Positions 9,750-18,211 of a stretch of 32,665 nucleotides of DNA are shown here, in pieces (the first letter of the stretch is position 1; each line of letters opens with the position of its first letter). The DNA is taken from contig JAKIZM010000044.1 of NCBI GenBank assembly GCA_022708025.1, positions 1 to 32,665 of the forward strand, read 5' to 3'. The position numbers and the translations under genes are program-made. The stretch is from Bacteroidota bacterium. GTDB taxonomy: Bacteria; Bacteroidota; Ignavibacteria; Ignavibacteriales; Ignavibacteriaceae. The notes beneath the pieces were generated by a model. The model saw only the letters and a program-made list of their open reading frames with translations. It searched no databases and was not told the DNA's origin.

Positions 9750-10349
9750 ATGAGTAGTATTGCAGAAAAAATATTTAAATACAGAAGTTACACTCCGATT
9801 CCGTTTTTGATTCTTATGCTGATTTATGCAAATGCTTCTTTAACAAGTGTAATTGTTGGATTAGCAATTGCTTTAGTGGGCGAGTTAATCAGACTTTGGG
9901 GAGTCAGCTGGGCAGGCAGTGAAACAAGAACAACCGGTGCTGGTGTTGGCGGAACTTTTCTGGTTATCAGCGGTCCGTTTGCTCATGTTCGTAATCCGCT
10001 TTATGTTGGTAATATTTTAATTTATCTCGGATTAGGAATTATGTCGATGGCATTATTTCCATATCTGCAAATTGTTGCAATAATATTTTTCTTCTTTCAG
10101 TATTATATGATCGTTAAAGAAGAAGAAAATTTTTTGAAAATTAAGTTTAAAGATGATTATCAGGATTATCTTAAAAATGTCCCAAGATTTGGATGGCGAT
10201 TAACTCCTTATAAAAATAATTCGGTAACTCAGCCGGAGTTTATTTTATCTAAAGGATTAAAGTCTGAAACGAGATCATTACAGGCTTTTGGAATTGCAGC
10301 TTTGTTAATTGTTATTAAATCTTGTTTAAGTTATAACAATATATTGTAA
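9750..10349 (+). CDS. Isoprenylcysteine carboxyl methyltransferase (ICMT)-family membrane protein
   Basis: The product has 199 residues and several hydrophobic helices. The family's signature is present: GPFAHVRNPLYVGN near residues 74-87 and, after a long helix, a KEEENFL...F.DDYQDYLKNVPRFGW segment near 125-150. This is the methyl-donor-binding core of the ICMT/phospholipid methyltransferase group. Bacterial members are mostly uncharacterised, and some methylate lipids or isoprenoids. Placement directly before lpxB suggests, but does not prove, an envelope-lipid role. The stop overlaps the lpxB start by one base (TAATG), a sign of translational coupling. Confidence 0.85.
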   Translation: MSSIAEKIFKYRSYTPIPFLILMLIYANASLTSVIVGLAIALVGELIRLWGVSWAGSETRTTGAGVGGTFLVISGPFAHVRNPLYVGNILIYLGLGIMSMALFPYLQIVAIIFFFFQYYMIVKEEENFLKIKFKDDYQDYLKNVPRFGWRLTPYKNNSVTQPEFILSKGLKSETRSLQAFGIAALLIVIKSCLSYNNIL

Positions 10350-11500
10350 TGAATAACAACGTCTTAATAATTGCAGGAGAAGCATCAGGCGATCTTCACG
10401 GTGCATCGTTAATTCGTGAGTTAAAAAAATTAGATAGTTCTTTGAAAATATTTGGAATCGGCGGCAATAAAATGCACGCTGAAGGAATGGAACTGATTTA
10501 TCACATTGATAAGATGGCATTCCTGGGTTTTGTTGAGGTGATTAAACATCTGTCTTTTATAAAAAAAGTTCAGGCAAGATTGCTTGATGAGATAAAAAAG
10601 AGAAAAGTTAAACATGTCATTTTAATCGATTATCCGGGCTTTAATCTCAACATTGCTAAAAGGATAAAAAAACTTGAACCAAGACTTAAGCTGATTTATT
10701 ACATTACTCCGCAGGTTTGGGCTTGGGGAAAAAGAAGAGTAAAAAAAATCAGAAATTATTTTGATAAAGTTCTGGTTGTATTTCCCTTTGAAGAAAAGTT
10801 TTTCAAAGAAAAGAATGTTAAGTGCGAATATGTTGGTCACCCATTAATTGAAGAAATTAATAATTATGATTTCATTTCCAGAGATCAGCTTAATGAGAAA
10901 TTTAATCTTGATCCTGAAAAAGAAATCTTATTGATTTTAGCAGGCAGCCGCAAACAGGAAGTAAAAAGTATTTTCCCTGAAGCAGTAAAAGCAGCAGCAA
11001 AGATCTCTGATGAAATGAAAATGCAGATCGTGGTAGCTTGTGCTGAAAATCTTGATGAAAATATTTTTAATGATTTAACAGAACTTAAAAATTTTAAGGT
11101 TATTAAAAATCATACTTATGATTTATTAAAGCATGCAAGATTCGGAATTGTAAAATCAGGTACATCAACACTTGAAGCAGGATTGCTGCAATTACCGATG
11201 GTTATTGTTTATAAAACAAGCCGGCTTACATATATGATCGGTAAAACATTGGTTAAGATCAGCAATATTGGAATGGCAAATATAATTTTGGAGGAAAAAG
11301 TTGTTCCGGAATTAATTCAAAATGATGCAAATGCTGATAAAATATATAATGAAGCTAAAGGCATTTTATCAGATAAAGATTTATACGAAAATATTAAAAT
11401 AAGATTAGGAAAGATTAAAGAAATTCTTGGTGAGAAAAATGCTCCCCGGAATGCAGCAAATAGTATTTATTTATTAATCAATGAACACAAAGCAAGTTAA
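10349..11500 (+). CDS. lpxB: Lipid-A-disaccharide synthase
   Basis: The 383-residue product is the usual length for LpxB, the GT19 glycosyltransferase that joins UDP-2,3-diacylglucosamine to lipid X to form the lipid A disaccharide at the inner face of the cytoplasmic membrane. Characteristic motifs are GEASGDLHGASL (10-21), the YYITPQVWAWGKRRV segment near 120-135, EYVGHPLIEE, and the UDP-binding SGTSTLEAGL near 270. The start overlaps the upstream stop. The 3' end overlaps the next gene by 20 bp, placing the gene inside a compact lipid A cluster with a DUF374 acyltransferase and lpxK. Confidence 0.97.
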   Translation: MNNNVLIIAGEASGDLHGASLIRELKKLDSSLKIFGIGGNKMHAEGMELIYHIDKMAFLGFVEVIKHLSFIKKVQARLLDEIKKRKVKHVILIDYPGFNLNIAKRIKKLEPRLKLIYYITPQVWAWGKRRVKKIRNYFDKVLVVFPFEEKFFKEKNVKCEYVGHPLIEEINNYDFISRDQLNEKFNLDPEKEILLILAGSRKQEVKSIFPEAVKAAAKISDEMKMQIVVACAENLDENIFNDLTELKNFKVIKNHTYDLLKHARFGIVKSGTSTLEAGLLQLPMVIVYKTSRLTYMIGKTLVKISNIGMANIILEEKVVPELIQNDANADKIYNEAKGILSDKDLYENIKIRLGKIKEILGEKNAPRNAANSIYLLINEHKAS

Positions 11501-12137
11501 ACAAAACGCATTAAGATTTTTAGGTAATCTGATTCTAACTCATAGTTTGGATGCTTTGTGCAAAACATTAAAGGTTAGTTATAAGAATAAAAAAACTATT
11601 GAGAGTTTGAGAAAGCAGCAACAGAATTATGTTTTAGCTTTTTGGCATGATACAATGCTGCTTCCGTGGTTCTTACATAAAAATGATGGCTTTGCTGCAC
11701 TTACAAGTAAAAGCAAGGATGGCGATTTACTTGCGAAGCAGTTAAAACACTGGAAGTACAAAGTTGTTCGAGGCAGCAGCAGTAAAGGCGGAGATGTAGC
11801 ATTGGGTATTATGGTGGATCACGCTAAAAATGGTTATTCAATTGCTATTACACCGGATGGACCAAGAGGACCGGTACATAAATTCAAAGCCGGAGCAGTT
11901 ATAACAGCAAAAAGAACCGGGGTACCTGTTGTGCTAATGGGAATTGGAATCAAATCGAAAAAGGAATTAAAAAGCTGGGATAAATTTCAGGTTCCAAATC
12001 CATTTACAAAAGTAAAAGTAATTTACTCTGAACCTGTTTATGTTGATGGAAAATTGAGTTACGATGCAACTTCAAAAGTTATTGAAGAATGTGAGAAAAA
12101 ATTAAATGAGCTTCAGCTTGAAGCTGAAAAATTTTAA
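11481..12137 (+). CDS. DUF374-family acyltransferase, probable late lipid A acyltransferase
   Basis: The product has 218 residues with the family's landmarks: AFWHDTMLLPW with H56, SKSKDGDLLAKQL, VVRGSSSKGG, and AITPDGPRGPVHKFKAG. DUF374 proteins are related to the LpxL/PlsC-type acyltransferases. From memory, the non-canonical late acyltransferase LpxJ of epsilonproteobacteria belongs to this family. Lying between lpxB (20-bp overlap) and lpxK, it is a good candidate for a secondary acyl transfer to the lipid A precursor. No classical LpxL is visible in this window. The acyl donor and exact position of acylation cannot be read from sequence. Confidence 0.85.
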   Translation: MNTKQVKQNALRFLGNLILTHSLDALCKTLKVSYKNKKTIESLRKQQQNYVLAFWHDTMLLPWFLHKNDGFAALTSKSKDGDLLAKQLKHWKYKVVRGSSSKGGDVALGIMVDHAKNGYSIAITPDGPRGPVHKFKAGAVITAKRTGVPVVLMGIGIKSKKELKSWDKFQVPNPFTKVKVIYSEPVYVDGKLSYDATSKVIEECEKKLNELQLEAEKF

Positions 12138-13197
12138 GAGTTTGATAAAGTTTTTAAAAATATTGCTTTCACCGTTTGTATTTGTTTACAGCGGTGTGAT
12201 TAAAATCCGAAATTTGTTCTTTGATAAATCTGTTTTAAAATCTGTAAAAGTTGATGCTAAAATTATTTCTGTTGGAAATATTACCGTAGGAGGATCCGGC
12301 AAAACTCCTTTTGTTATTTATGTTGCAAACCTGCTTAAGAATTCAGGTTACAATGTTGGAGTTCTAAGTCGCGGATATGGAAGAAGATCAAAAGGTTATA
12401 AACTGGTATCTGACGGAAAAGAAATTTTAACTACGGTTGAATTTTGCGGAGATGAGATAATACAAACAGCAACAGAATGTAAAGTGCCTGCTGCTGTTTC
12501 GGAAAACCGGGTTAAAGGTGTGAAGAAATTAATAAAGGATACCAACGTAAATACAATTGTTCTTGATGATGCTTTTCAGCACAGATGGATTGCCCGTGAT
12601 GTTGATCTTGTAATTGTTGATCAGAATTTCCTTAATTATAAATCAGCTCTTACTCATAATCTTTTGCCGCTTGGTGATTTGAGAGAAGGCTTTAATTCAC
12701 TAAAAAGAGCTGATGTTATAATACTTAACAGAAAATTTTTTGATCGTGAAGAAATGAATCAGGATTTAAAGAAATATTTTTATGGCAAAAAATTATTTAC
12801 CGCATATTATAAAGCAATCAGCTTTGTGGATGCGATGAAAAAAACTGAGTATTCACTTGAAGAGTTTAAAGGACAGGATAGCCTTGTTGTTTCGGGAATT
12901 GCAAATCCGAAATCGTTTCTCGATATACTTGAACAGGTTCATGTTAATACAAAAAACAGATTAATATTCAGTGATCATAAAGATTATTCACTTAAAGAAG
13001 TTCAGAAGATCAGAAAACAATTTTATACAACTAATTCTCATTCTGTTGTAACAACAGAAAAGGATGCAGTAAAGCTTTCCAGGTTTAACAGGGAATTAGA
13101 CGATGTTGAAATATTTTATTTAAAAATAAACTTAAATATAGATGATGAAGAATCATTCAAGCACTATTTATTTAATAAATTAAACAATGCTTCGTAA
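12106..13197 (+). CDS. lpxK: Tetraacyldisaccharide 4'-kinase
   Basis: LpxK phosphorylates the 4' position of the lipid A disaccharide at the membrane. The product shows the N-terminal hydrophobic anchor (FLKILLSPFVFVYSG), a P-loop ITVGGSGKTPF near residue 60, GVLSRGYGRRSKG, and LDDAFQHRWIARDVDLVIVD. The length of 363 residues is normal. The ATG at 12106 overlaps the previous gene by 32 bp. A TTG at 12142, 4 bp after the upstream stop, would give a start (MIKFLKILLSPF) more like other LpxK proteins, and TTG starts are common here, so the true start may be 12142. The start is uncertain but the identity is not. Confidence 0.95.
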   Translation: MSFSLKLKNFKSLIKFLKILLSPFVFVYSGVIKIRNLFFDKSVLKSVKVDAKIISVGNITVGGSGKTPFVIYVANLLKNSGYNVGVLSRGYGRRSKGYKLVSDGKEILTTVEFCGDEIIQTATECKVPAAVSENRVKGVKKLIKDTNVNTIVLDDAFQHRWIARDVDLVIVDQNFLNYKSALTHNLLPLGDLREGFNSLKRADVIILNRKFFDREEMNQDLKKYFYGKKLFTAYYKAISFVDAMKKTEYSLEEFKGQDSLVVSGIANPKSFLDILEQVHVNTKNRLIFSDHKDYSLKEVQKIRKQFYTTNSHSVVTTEKDAVKLSRFNRELDDVEIFYLKINLNIDDEESFKHYLFNKLNNAS

Positions 13198-13228
13198 AAA
13201 AAAATCTTATAACGAAGGAAAGGATAAT

Positions 13229-16060
13229 ATGGCTCAAAAAAAATATGTTTACTTCTTTGGAGGTAAAAAAGCAGAAGGTAAAGCTGAAATGAAAGCTTTG
13301 TTAGGCGGTAAGGGTGCAAACCTTGCTGAAATGGTTAATGTTGGTCTTCCTGTTCCGGCAGGATTTACAATAACAACTGAAGTATGTACAGTGTACTATA
13401 AAAACAAGAAAAAATATCCAAAGGAATTAGATAAACAGGTTAAAGAAGCTCTTGTTAAAGTTGAAAAACTGATGGGAGCAAAATTTGGTGATTTTGAAAA
13501 TCCACTTTTACTTTCAGTTCGCTCCGGTGCACGTGCTTCAATGCCTGGAATGATGGAAACAATTCTTAATGTTGGATTGAATGATCAAACACGTGAAGCA
13601 TTAATAAAGAAAACCGGTAATCCGAGATTTGTTTATGATTCACACCGTCGGTTAATACAAATGTATTCTGATGTTGTTATGGAAAAAGCTGCGGGTATTG
13701 AGCCTGGAGAAGGTAAAGGCGTAAGACAGCAGTTGGAAAAAGAACTTCATAAGATGAAGGAAGAACGAGGCGCACAGTCAGATACTGATTTAACCGCTGA
13801 TGATTTAAGAGAGCTAATTGAAATCTATAAAGCAAAAGTTCAGGAAGTACTTGGAAAACCATTCCCCGAAAATCCTATGGATCAGCTTTGGGGAGCTATC
13901 TCCGCTGTATTCCAAAGCTGGATGGGTAAGCGTGCAATATCTTACAGAAGAATAGAAGGAATACCTGATGATTGGGGAACAGCAGTAAATGTTCAGTCAA
14001 TGGTATTTGGTAATATGGGCGAAACATCTGCTACAGGTGTTGCTTTTACACGTAATCCTGCAACAGGTGAAAATTATTTTTATGGTGAGTGGTTAACAAA
14101 TGCGCAGGGTGAAGATGTTGTTGCCGGTATTAGAACTCCAAATCCGATAAATGAAGTTGGAAAAAGTGAACACACCATTCATTTACAATCACTTGAAACC
14201 GGAATGCCGGATACTTATAAACAGCTTCATGTGATGCAGCGGAAATTAGAAAAGCATTATCGTGATATGCTTGATATTGAATTTACAATTCAAGAAGGCA
14301 CTCTTTATATGCTGCAATGCCGTGTTGGAAAAAGAAACGGACCAGCCGCATTAAAAATGGCTCTTGATATGTACAGAGAAAAACTTATCACGAAAGAAGA
14401 AGCAATAATGAGAGTTCAGCCATCTCAGCTTGATGAATTATTACATCCGATTATTGATCCAACGGTTGAATTGAATACAAGACCAATTGCTAAAGGATTG
14501 CCGGCAGGACCTGGCGGCGCTGCAGGACAGGTTGTGTTCTCAGCTAATGATGCAGTTGCATGGGCAAAAGATGGAAAGAAAGTTATTCTCGTTCGTGATG
14601 AAACCAATCCCGAAGATATTGAAGGAATGAGAGCTGCACAGGCTATTTTAACTGCACGCGGCGGAATGACTTCACACGCTGCATTAGTTGCACGCGGATG
14701 GGGTAAATGCTGTATTGTTGGTGCCGGTGGAATTAAAATTAATTATGAAGATCGTTCTTTTAATGTTAATGGAGTAACTGTTAAGGAAGGTGATTGGCTT
14801 ACTTTAAATGGAACTAAAGGTGCCGTTTATTCAGGTGAGTTACCAATGAAAAAATCTGCAGAAGAAAATCAGGACTTCCAGGCATTTATGAAGTTATGTG
14901 ATGCTGTTAGAAAATTAAAAGTAAGAACAAATGCAGAAACTCCTGAAGATGCTTCAAGAGCAAGAACATTTGGTGCAGAAGGTATCGGACTTTTCAGAAC
15001 TGAACATATGTTCTATGGTAAAAATTCTGAAGAACCATTGTTTATGCTTCGCAAGATGATTCATTCCAATACTGAGCAGGAAAGAAGAGCTGCATTAGAT
15101 GAGCTTTTCCCATTTGTTAAAAAAGATGTTAAAGAAACATTAGAAGCTATGGATGGATTTGCAGTAACTTTCAGAACACTTGATCCTCCATTACACGAAT
15201 TTGTTCCGCACAGACATGATGAAAAAGTAAAACTTGCTGCAAGTTTAGGAATCAGCATGGATGAATTAAATCAAAGAGCAGAGTCATTACACGAAAGCAA
15301 TCCGATGATGGGGCATCGTGGTGTAAGATTAGGGATTACCTATCCTGAAATTACTGAAATGCAGGTGCGTGCAATTTTTGAAGCATCGGCTGAATTATTA
15401 AAAGAAGGAAAGAAACCCTTCCCCGAAATAATGATTCCTGTTACCTGTGATGTTAATGAAATAAATCATCAGAGTGTAATTGTAAAAAGAGTCCATTCAG
15501 AAGTTTGCGAAAAATTCGGATTGAAGAAAATTGATCACTTAACCGGAACAATGATCGAGATCCCTCGTGCAGCATTAACTGCTGATAAGATTGCAGAGAC
15601 AGCACAATTTTTCTCTTTCGGTACGAATGATCTAACACAAATGGGTTATGGATTTTCACGTGATGATATCGGCGGATTCTTACCTGATTATCTTGAAAAG
15701 AAAATTCTGCCTGAAGATCCTTTCCAAACGATTGATCAGGAAGCAATTGGTAAACTGATGGAGATTGCTGTTGAAGGCGGAAGAAGAACAAGACCCGATC
15801 TTAAAATTGGTATTTGCGGTGAACACGGAGGTGAAGCAAGATCCGTTGAATTCTGTCATAGAATTGGATTGAATTATGTAAGCTGTTCACCTTACAGAGT
15901 TCCGATTGCAAGATTAGCTGCTGCGCAGGCTGTTATTAAAGAGGCTAAAAAAGGAAAAGCAGCAAAAGCTGTTAAGAAATCAGCAGCAAAAAAATCAACA
16001 AAGAAAGCTGCACCCAAAAAGAAAGTGGTTGCAAAGAAAAAAGTATCTAAAAAGAAATAA
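13229..16060 (+). CDS. ppdK: Pyruvate, phosphate dikinase with lysine-rich C-terminal tail
   Basis: PPDK interconverts ATP, pyruvate and phosphate with AMP, phosphoenolpyruvate and pyrophosphate. The ATG at 13229 is preceded by GAAGGAAAGG and gives 943 residues; an upstream ATG at 13187 overlaps lpxK and lacks a good ribosome site. Seen are the ATP-grasp part (SGARASMPGMMETILNVGLN), the swivelling phosphohistidine domain (GGMTSHAALVARGWGKC, catalytic His483 with the regulatory Thr two residues before it), and the PEP/pyruvate barrel (GAEGIGLFRTEHMF, SFGTNDLTQMGYGFSRDD, GICGEHGGE). Residues 905-943 form an extra tail with 19 lysines in 39 positions, rich in Ala and resembling histone H1-like tails. 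It lies 31 bp after lpxK. Confidence 0.97.
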   Translation: MAQKKYVYFFGGKKAEGKAEMKALLGGKGANLAEMVNVGLPVPAGFTITTEVCTVYYKNKKKYPKELDKQVKEALVKVEKLMGAKFGDFENPLLLSVRSGARASMPGMMETILNVGLNDQTREALIKKTGNPRFVYDSHRRLIQMYSDVVMEKAAGIEPGEGKGVRQQLEKELHKMKEERGAQSDTDLTADDLRELIEIYKAKVQEVLGKPFPENPMDQLWGAISAVFQSWMGKRAISYRRIEGIPDDWGTAVNVQSMVFGNMGETSATGVAFTRNPATGENYFYGEWLTNAQGEDVVAGIRTPNPINEVGKSEHTIHLQSLETGMPDTYKQLHVMQRKLEKHYRDMLDIEFTIQEGTLYMLQCRVGKRNGPAALKMALDMYREKLITKEEAIMRVQPSQLDELLHPIIDPTVELNTRPIAKGLPAGPGGAAGQVVFSANDAVAWAKDGKKVILVRDETNPEDIEGMRAAQAILTARGGMTSHAALVARGWGKCCIVGAGGIKINYEDRSFNVNGVTVKEGDWLTLNGTKGAVYSGELPMKKSAEENQDFQAFMKLCDAVRKLKVRTNAETPEDASRARTFGAEGIGLFRTEHMFYGKNSEEPLFMLRKMIHSNTEQERRAALDELFPFVKKDVKETLEAMDGFAVTFRTLDPPLHEFVPHRHDEKVKLAASLGISMDELNQRAESLHESNPMMGHRGVRLGITYPEITEMQVRAIFEASAELLKEGKKPFPEIMIPVTCDVNEINHQSVIVKRVHSEVCEKFGLKKIDHLTGTMIEIPRAALTADKIAETAQFFSFGTNDLTQMGYGFSRDDIGGFLPDYLEKKILPEDPFQTIDQEAIGKLMEIAVEGGRRTRPDLKIGICGEHGGEARSVEFCHRIGLNYVSCSPYRVPIARLAAAQAVIKEAKKGKAAKAVKKSAAKKSTKKAAPKKKVVAKKKVSKKK

Positions 16061-16070
16061 ACAATTTCAT

Positions 16071-16140
16071 AGATCATTTTGATGAGCGAATTGAAGAGGA
16101 ATCTGTTGTTCAGATAAATTTTTCATTCGCTCACAATGAT
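16071..16140. repeat. Intergenic palindromic element (nested hairpin)
   Basis: An imperfect hairpin fills most of the ppdK-queA gap. The outer arms ATCATT (16071-16076) and AATGAT (16135-16140) pair. TGAGCGAAT (16083-16091) pairs with ATTCGCTCA (16125-16133). An inner ATCTG/CAGAT hairpin sits at 16101-16115. There is no T-run after it, so it is not a classic terminator. The TGAGCG core and the GAATCT string recall the palindromes found inside the T9SS genes at 25566-25717, which suggests a dispersed repeat family. Confidence 0.6.
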
Positions 16141-16178
16141 TAAGTGAAAATTAAAATAATAAGTTAAAGGTTAAATTA

Positions 16179-17213
16179 ATGAAACTATCAGATTTCAAGT
16201 ACAATTTACCCAAACCGGCAATCGCAAAATATCCGGTATCACCACGAGATAAATCTAAACTGCTTGTTCTTGATAAAGAAACTGGTGAAATGGAAGACAA
16301 AAAGTTTTCGGATATTATTGATTATATGGAAAAGGGCGATGTGCTTGTTGTTAATGAAACAAGAGTATTTCAAGCGAGATTATATGGAAAAAAAGAGAAG
16401 ACACAGGCTAAAATTGAAGTGTTTCTTTTAAGAGAACTGAACAAAGAAGATTGTATATGGGATGTTATTGTTGATCCTGCCCGCAAAGTCAGGATTGGTA
16501 ATAAAATTTATTTTGATAACAATCTTTGGTGTGAGGTAATTGATAATACAACTTCGAGAGGAAGAACTGTAAGATTTAATCAGCCGGGCAATGTATTTCA
16601 GGCAGTTGAAAAAATCGGTTTCACTCCTCTTCCGCCTTACATTAAAAGAGAGCCTGAGCCAAAAGATAAAGAAACTTATCAGACAGTATATGCAAAAGTT
16701 GATGGCGCTGTTGCCGCACCAACTGCCGGATTGCATTTTACTACCAAGCTTCTGGAAAAAATTAAAAAGAAGGGAATTCAAATTGTGCCGGTTATTCTTC
16801 ACATTGGTCTTGGTACATTCAGATCGGTTGAAGTAGAAGATCTTACCAAGCATAAAATGGATTCCGAGTATTATGAAATTTCGCCTCACTCTGCGGAAGT
16901 AATTAATAAAGCAATGATGGCAAAACATAACATAATTGTTGTTGGCACAAGTACCTGCCGCGTTTTGGAAACAAGCACCACTGCTGATGGATTTGTAAAA
17001 CCGGCAAAAGGCTGGACAGATAAATTTATTTATCCGCCTTATGTATTTAAAGTAACTCAAAAATTAATTACAAATTTCCATGCACCGGAATCAACTCTCT
17101 TAATGCTTGTAAGTGCTCTGGGTGATACCGATCATGTTATGAAGGCTTACAAAAAGGCACTTAAGGATAAGTATCGCTTTTTAAGCTACGGCGATGCAAT
17201 GTTTATAAAATGA
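16179..17213 (+). CDS. queA: S-adenosylmethionine:tRNA ribosyltransferase-isomerase
   Basis: QueA transfers and isomerises the ribosyl part of S-adenosylmethionine onto 7-aminomethyl-7-deazaguanine in tRNA to make epoxyqueuosine. The 344-residue product is of standard length and carries the family landmarks VVNETRVFQARL near 50-62, FTPLPPYIKR near 150, YQTVYAKVDGAVAAPTAGLH near 166-185, LHIGLGTF, and NFHAPESTLLMLVSALG near the end. The ATG follows AAAGG at 16166-16170. The last codon and stop overlap the ispD start (ATGA), so both genes are likely co-transcribed although their pathways are unrelated. Confidence 0.97.
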   Translation: MKLSDFKYNLPKPAIAKYPVSPRDKSKLLVLDKETGEMEDKKFSDIIDYMEKGDVLVVNETRVFQARLYGKKEKTQAKIEVFLLRELNKEDCIWDVIVDPARKVRIGNKIYFDNNLWCEVIDNTTSRGRTVRFNQPGNVFQAVEKIGFTPLPPYIKREPEPKDKETYQTVYAKVDGAVAAPTAGLHFTTKLLEKIKKKGIQIVPVILHIGLGTFRSVEVEDLTKHKMDSEYYEISPHSAEVINKAMMAKHNIIVVGTSTCRVLETSTTADGFVKPAKGWTDKFIYPPYVFKVTQKLITNFHAPESTLLMLVSALGDTDHVMKAYKKALKDKYRFLSYGDAMFIK

Positions 17214-17887
17214 GTTGTATAGCAGTTATACCGGCAGGAGGCAAAGGTTTTAGGAGTGGTTTTTCCACTCCTAAACAATATTTAAAAATCAATGGCAAAG
17301 AAATAATTGTTTATACACTTCAGACATTTCAAAAAAATAAATTTATAAACAAAATTATTATTGCTGCTGACTCTGCTTATTTTGATAAACTATTAAAACT
17401 TGTAAAAAAATATAAACTCTCTAAAGTAAAACTGATTGTTGAAGGCGGAGACAGCAGACAACAATCTGTCTTTAATGCTGTTTATGCGTCTGAAGCCCGG
17501 GACAACGACTTAATGATTGTTCACGATGCTGCAAGAGCATTACTGCCAGTCGGTGTTCTCACAAAATCAATTATATCTGCTAAGAGAAATGGTAATGCTT
17601 TAGTGTGTATTAAGGCAAAAGATACTTTGATAAAAGGTAAAAAATTTGTTGATGAATATCTGAATCGTGATGAAGTTTATTATGTCCAGACTCCGCAGAT
17701 ATTTAAATATAAAGACCTGCATAAAGCATTATTGAAAGCTGAAAAAGAAAACTTTGTTGGCACGGATGAATCTATGCTTGTTAAAAACACAGGAAGAAAA
17801 GTTAATATTGTTGAAGGTTCGGTTTTTAATTTTAAGATAACAACCAAAGAGGATGTAGAACTTTTTAAGAAGCTTACAAAAAAATAA
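17210..17887 (+). CDS. ispD: 2-C-methyl-D-erythritol 4-phosphate cytidylyltransferase
   Basis: IspD activates methylerythritol phosphate with CTP in the non-mevalonate isoprenoid pathway. The product has 225 residues. The nucleotide-binding loop PAGGKGFRSGFSTPKQYL is at residues 8-25, GGDSRQQSV is near 78, VHDAARALLP near 103, and the C-terminal FKITTKEDVELFKKL helix is conserved. The usual A-A-G-x-G-x-R start of the loop reads P-A-G-G-K-G-F-R, within normal variation. It overlaps queA by 4 bp. It is the last housekeeping gene before the accessory region at 17888-20911. Confidence 0.95.
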   Translation: MSCIAVIPAGGKGFRSGFSTPKQYLKINGKEIIVYTLQTFQKNKFINKIIIAADSAYFDKLLKLVKKYKLSKVKLIVEGGDSRQQSVFNAVYASEARDNDLMIVHDAARALLPVGVLTKSIISAKRNGNALVCIKAKDTLIKGKKFVDEYLNRDEVYYVQTPQIFKYKDLHKALLKAEKENFVGTDESMLVKNTGRKVNIVEGSVFNFKITTKEDVELFKKLTKK

Positions 17888-18075
17888 AAGGAATCAGAGC
17901 TTACCGGATTAGTAATAATTTAATAAAAACATAAGTCGTTAATCTTCTATTTTGTTAACTCCTTTATAGACTTTTTAACCTTCAAGTCTTTTTCAAAATA
18001 ATATATGCCTCCCCAAAATCATTAGAAATTTTCTTATTTTAAATCATTAAATCGTTAAAGTTTAATCTTCCTATT

Positions 18076-18210
18076 ATGCCTAAAATCTTTGATAACATAG
18101 AAAAATTTTTAACTGAAAACGAGGTTGAATTTCTTGAAGGAAAAGAAATGGGCTTCATTATCAATTATTATATAAAATACTATATTAAAATAGAATTGAA
18201 GGAGGATTGA
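18076..18210 (+). CDS. Small ORF (44 aa) leading the Fic operon
   Basis: ATG at 18076 and TGA at 18208-18210 encode 44 residues. The first dozen residues (MPKIFDNIEKFL) resemble the N-terminus of some large phospholipase-D/helicase proteins of defence islands. The rest (FIINYYIKYYIKIELKED) does not continue such a protein, so it may be a remnant, a leader peptide or a real small protein. Its 3' end contains GGAGG (18201-18205), the ribosome site of the next gene, whose ATG begins one base after the stop; this predicts translational coupling. No recognisable Shine-Dalgarno precedes its own ATG. The function is unknown. Confidence 0.4.
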   Translation: MPKIFDNIEKFLTENEVEFLEGKEMGFIINYYIKYYIKIELKED

Positions 18211-18211
18211 G

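Noticed and set aside
13187..13228. Upstream ATG that would lengthen PPDK by 14 residues
   Set aside because: It overlaps lpxK and gives a non-conserved Lys-rich leader; the ATG at 13229 has a strong ribosome site.
16428..17060. 210-codon minus-strand frame opposite queA
   Set aside because: queA is unmistakable on the + strand; the opposite frame is rich in Cys, Asn and Phe as expected from an antisense reading.
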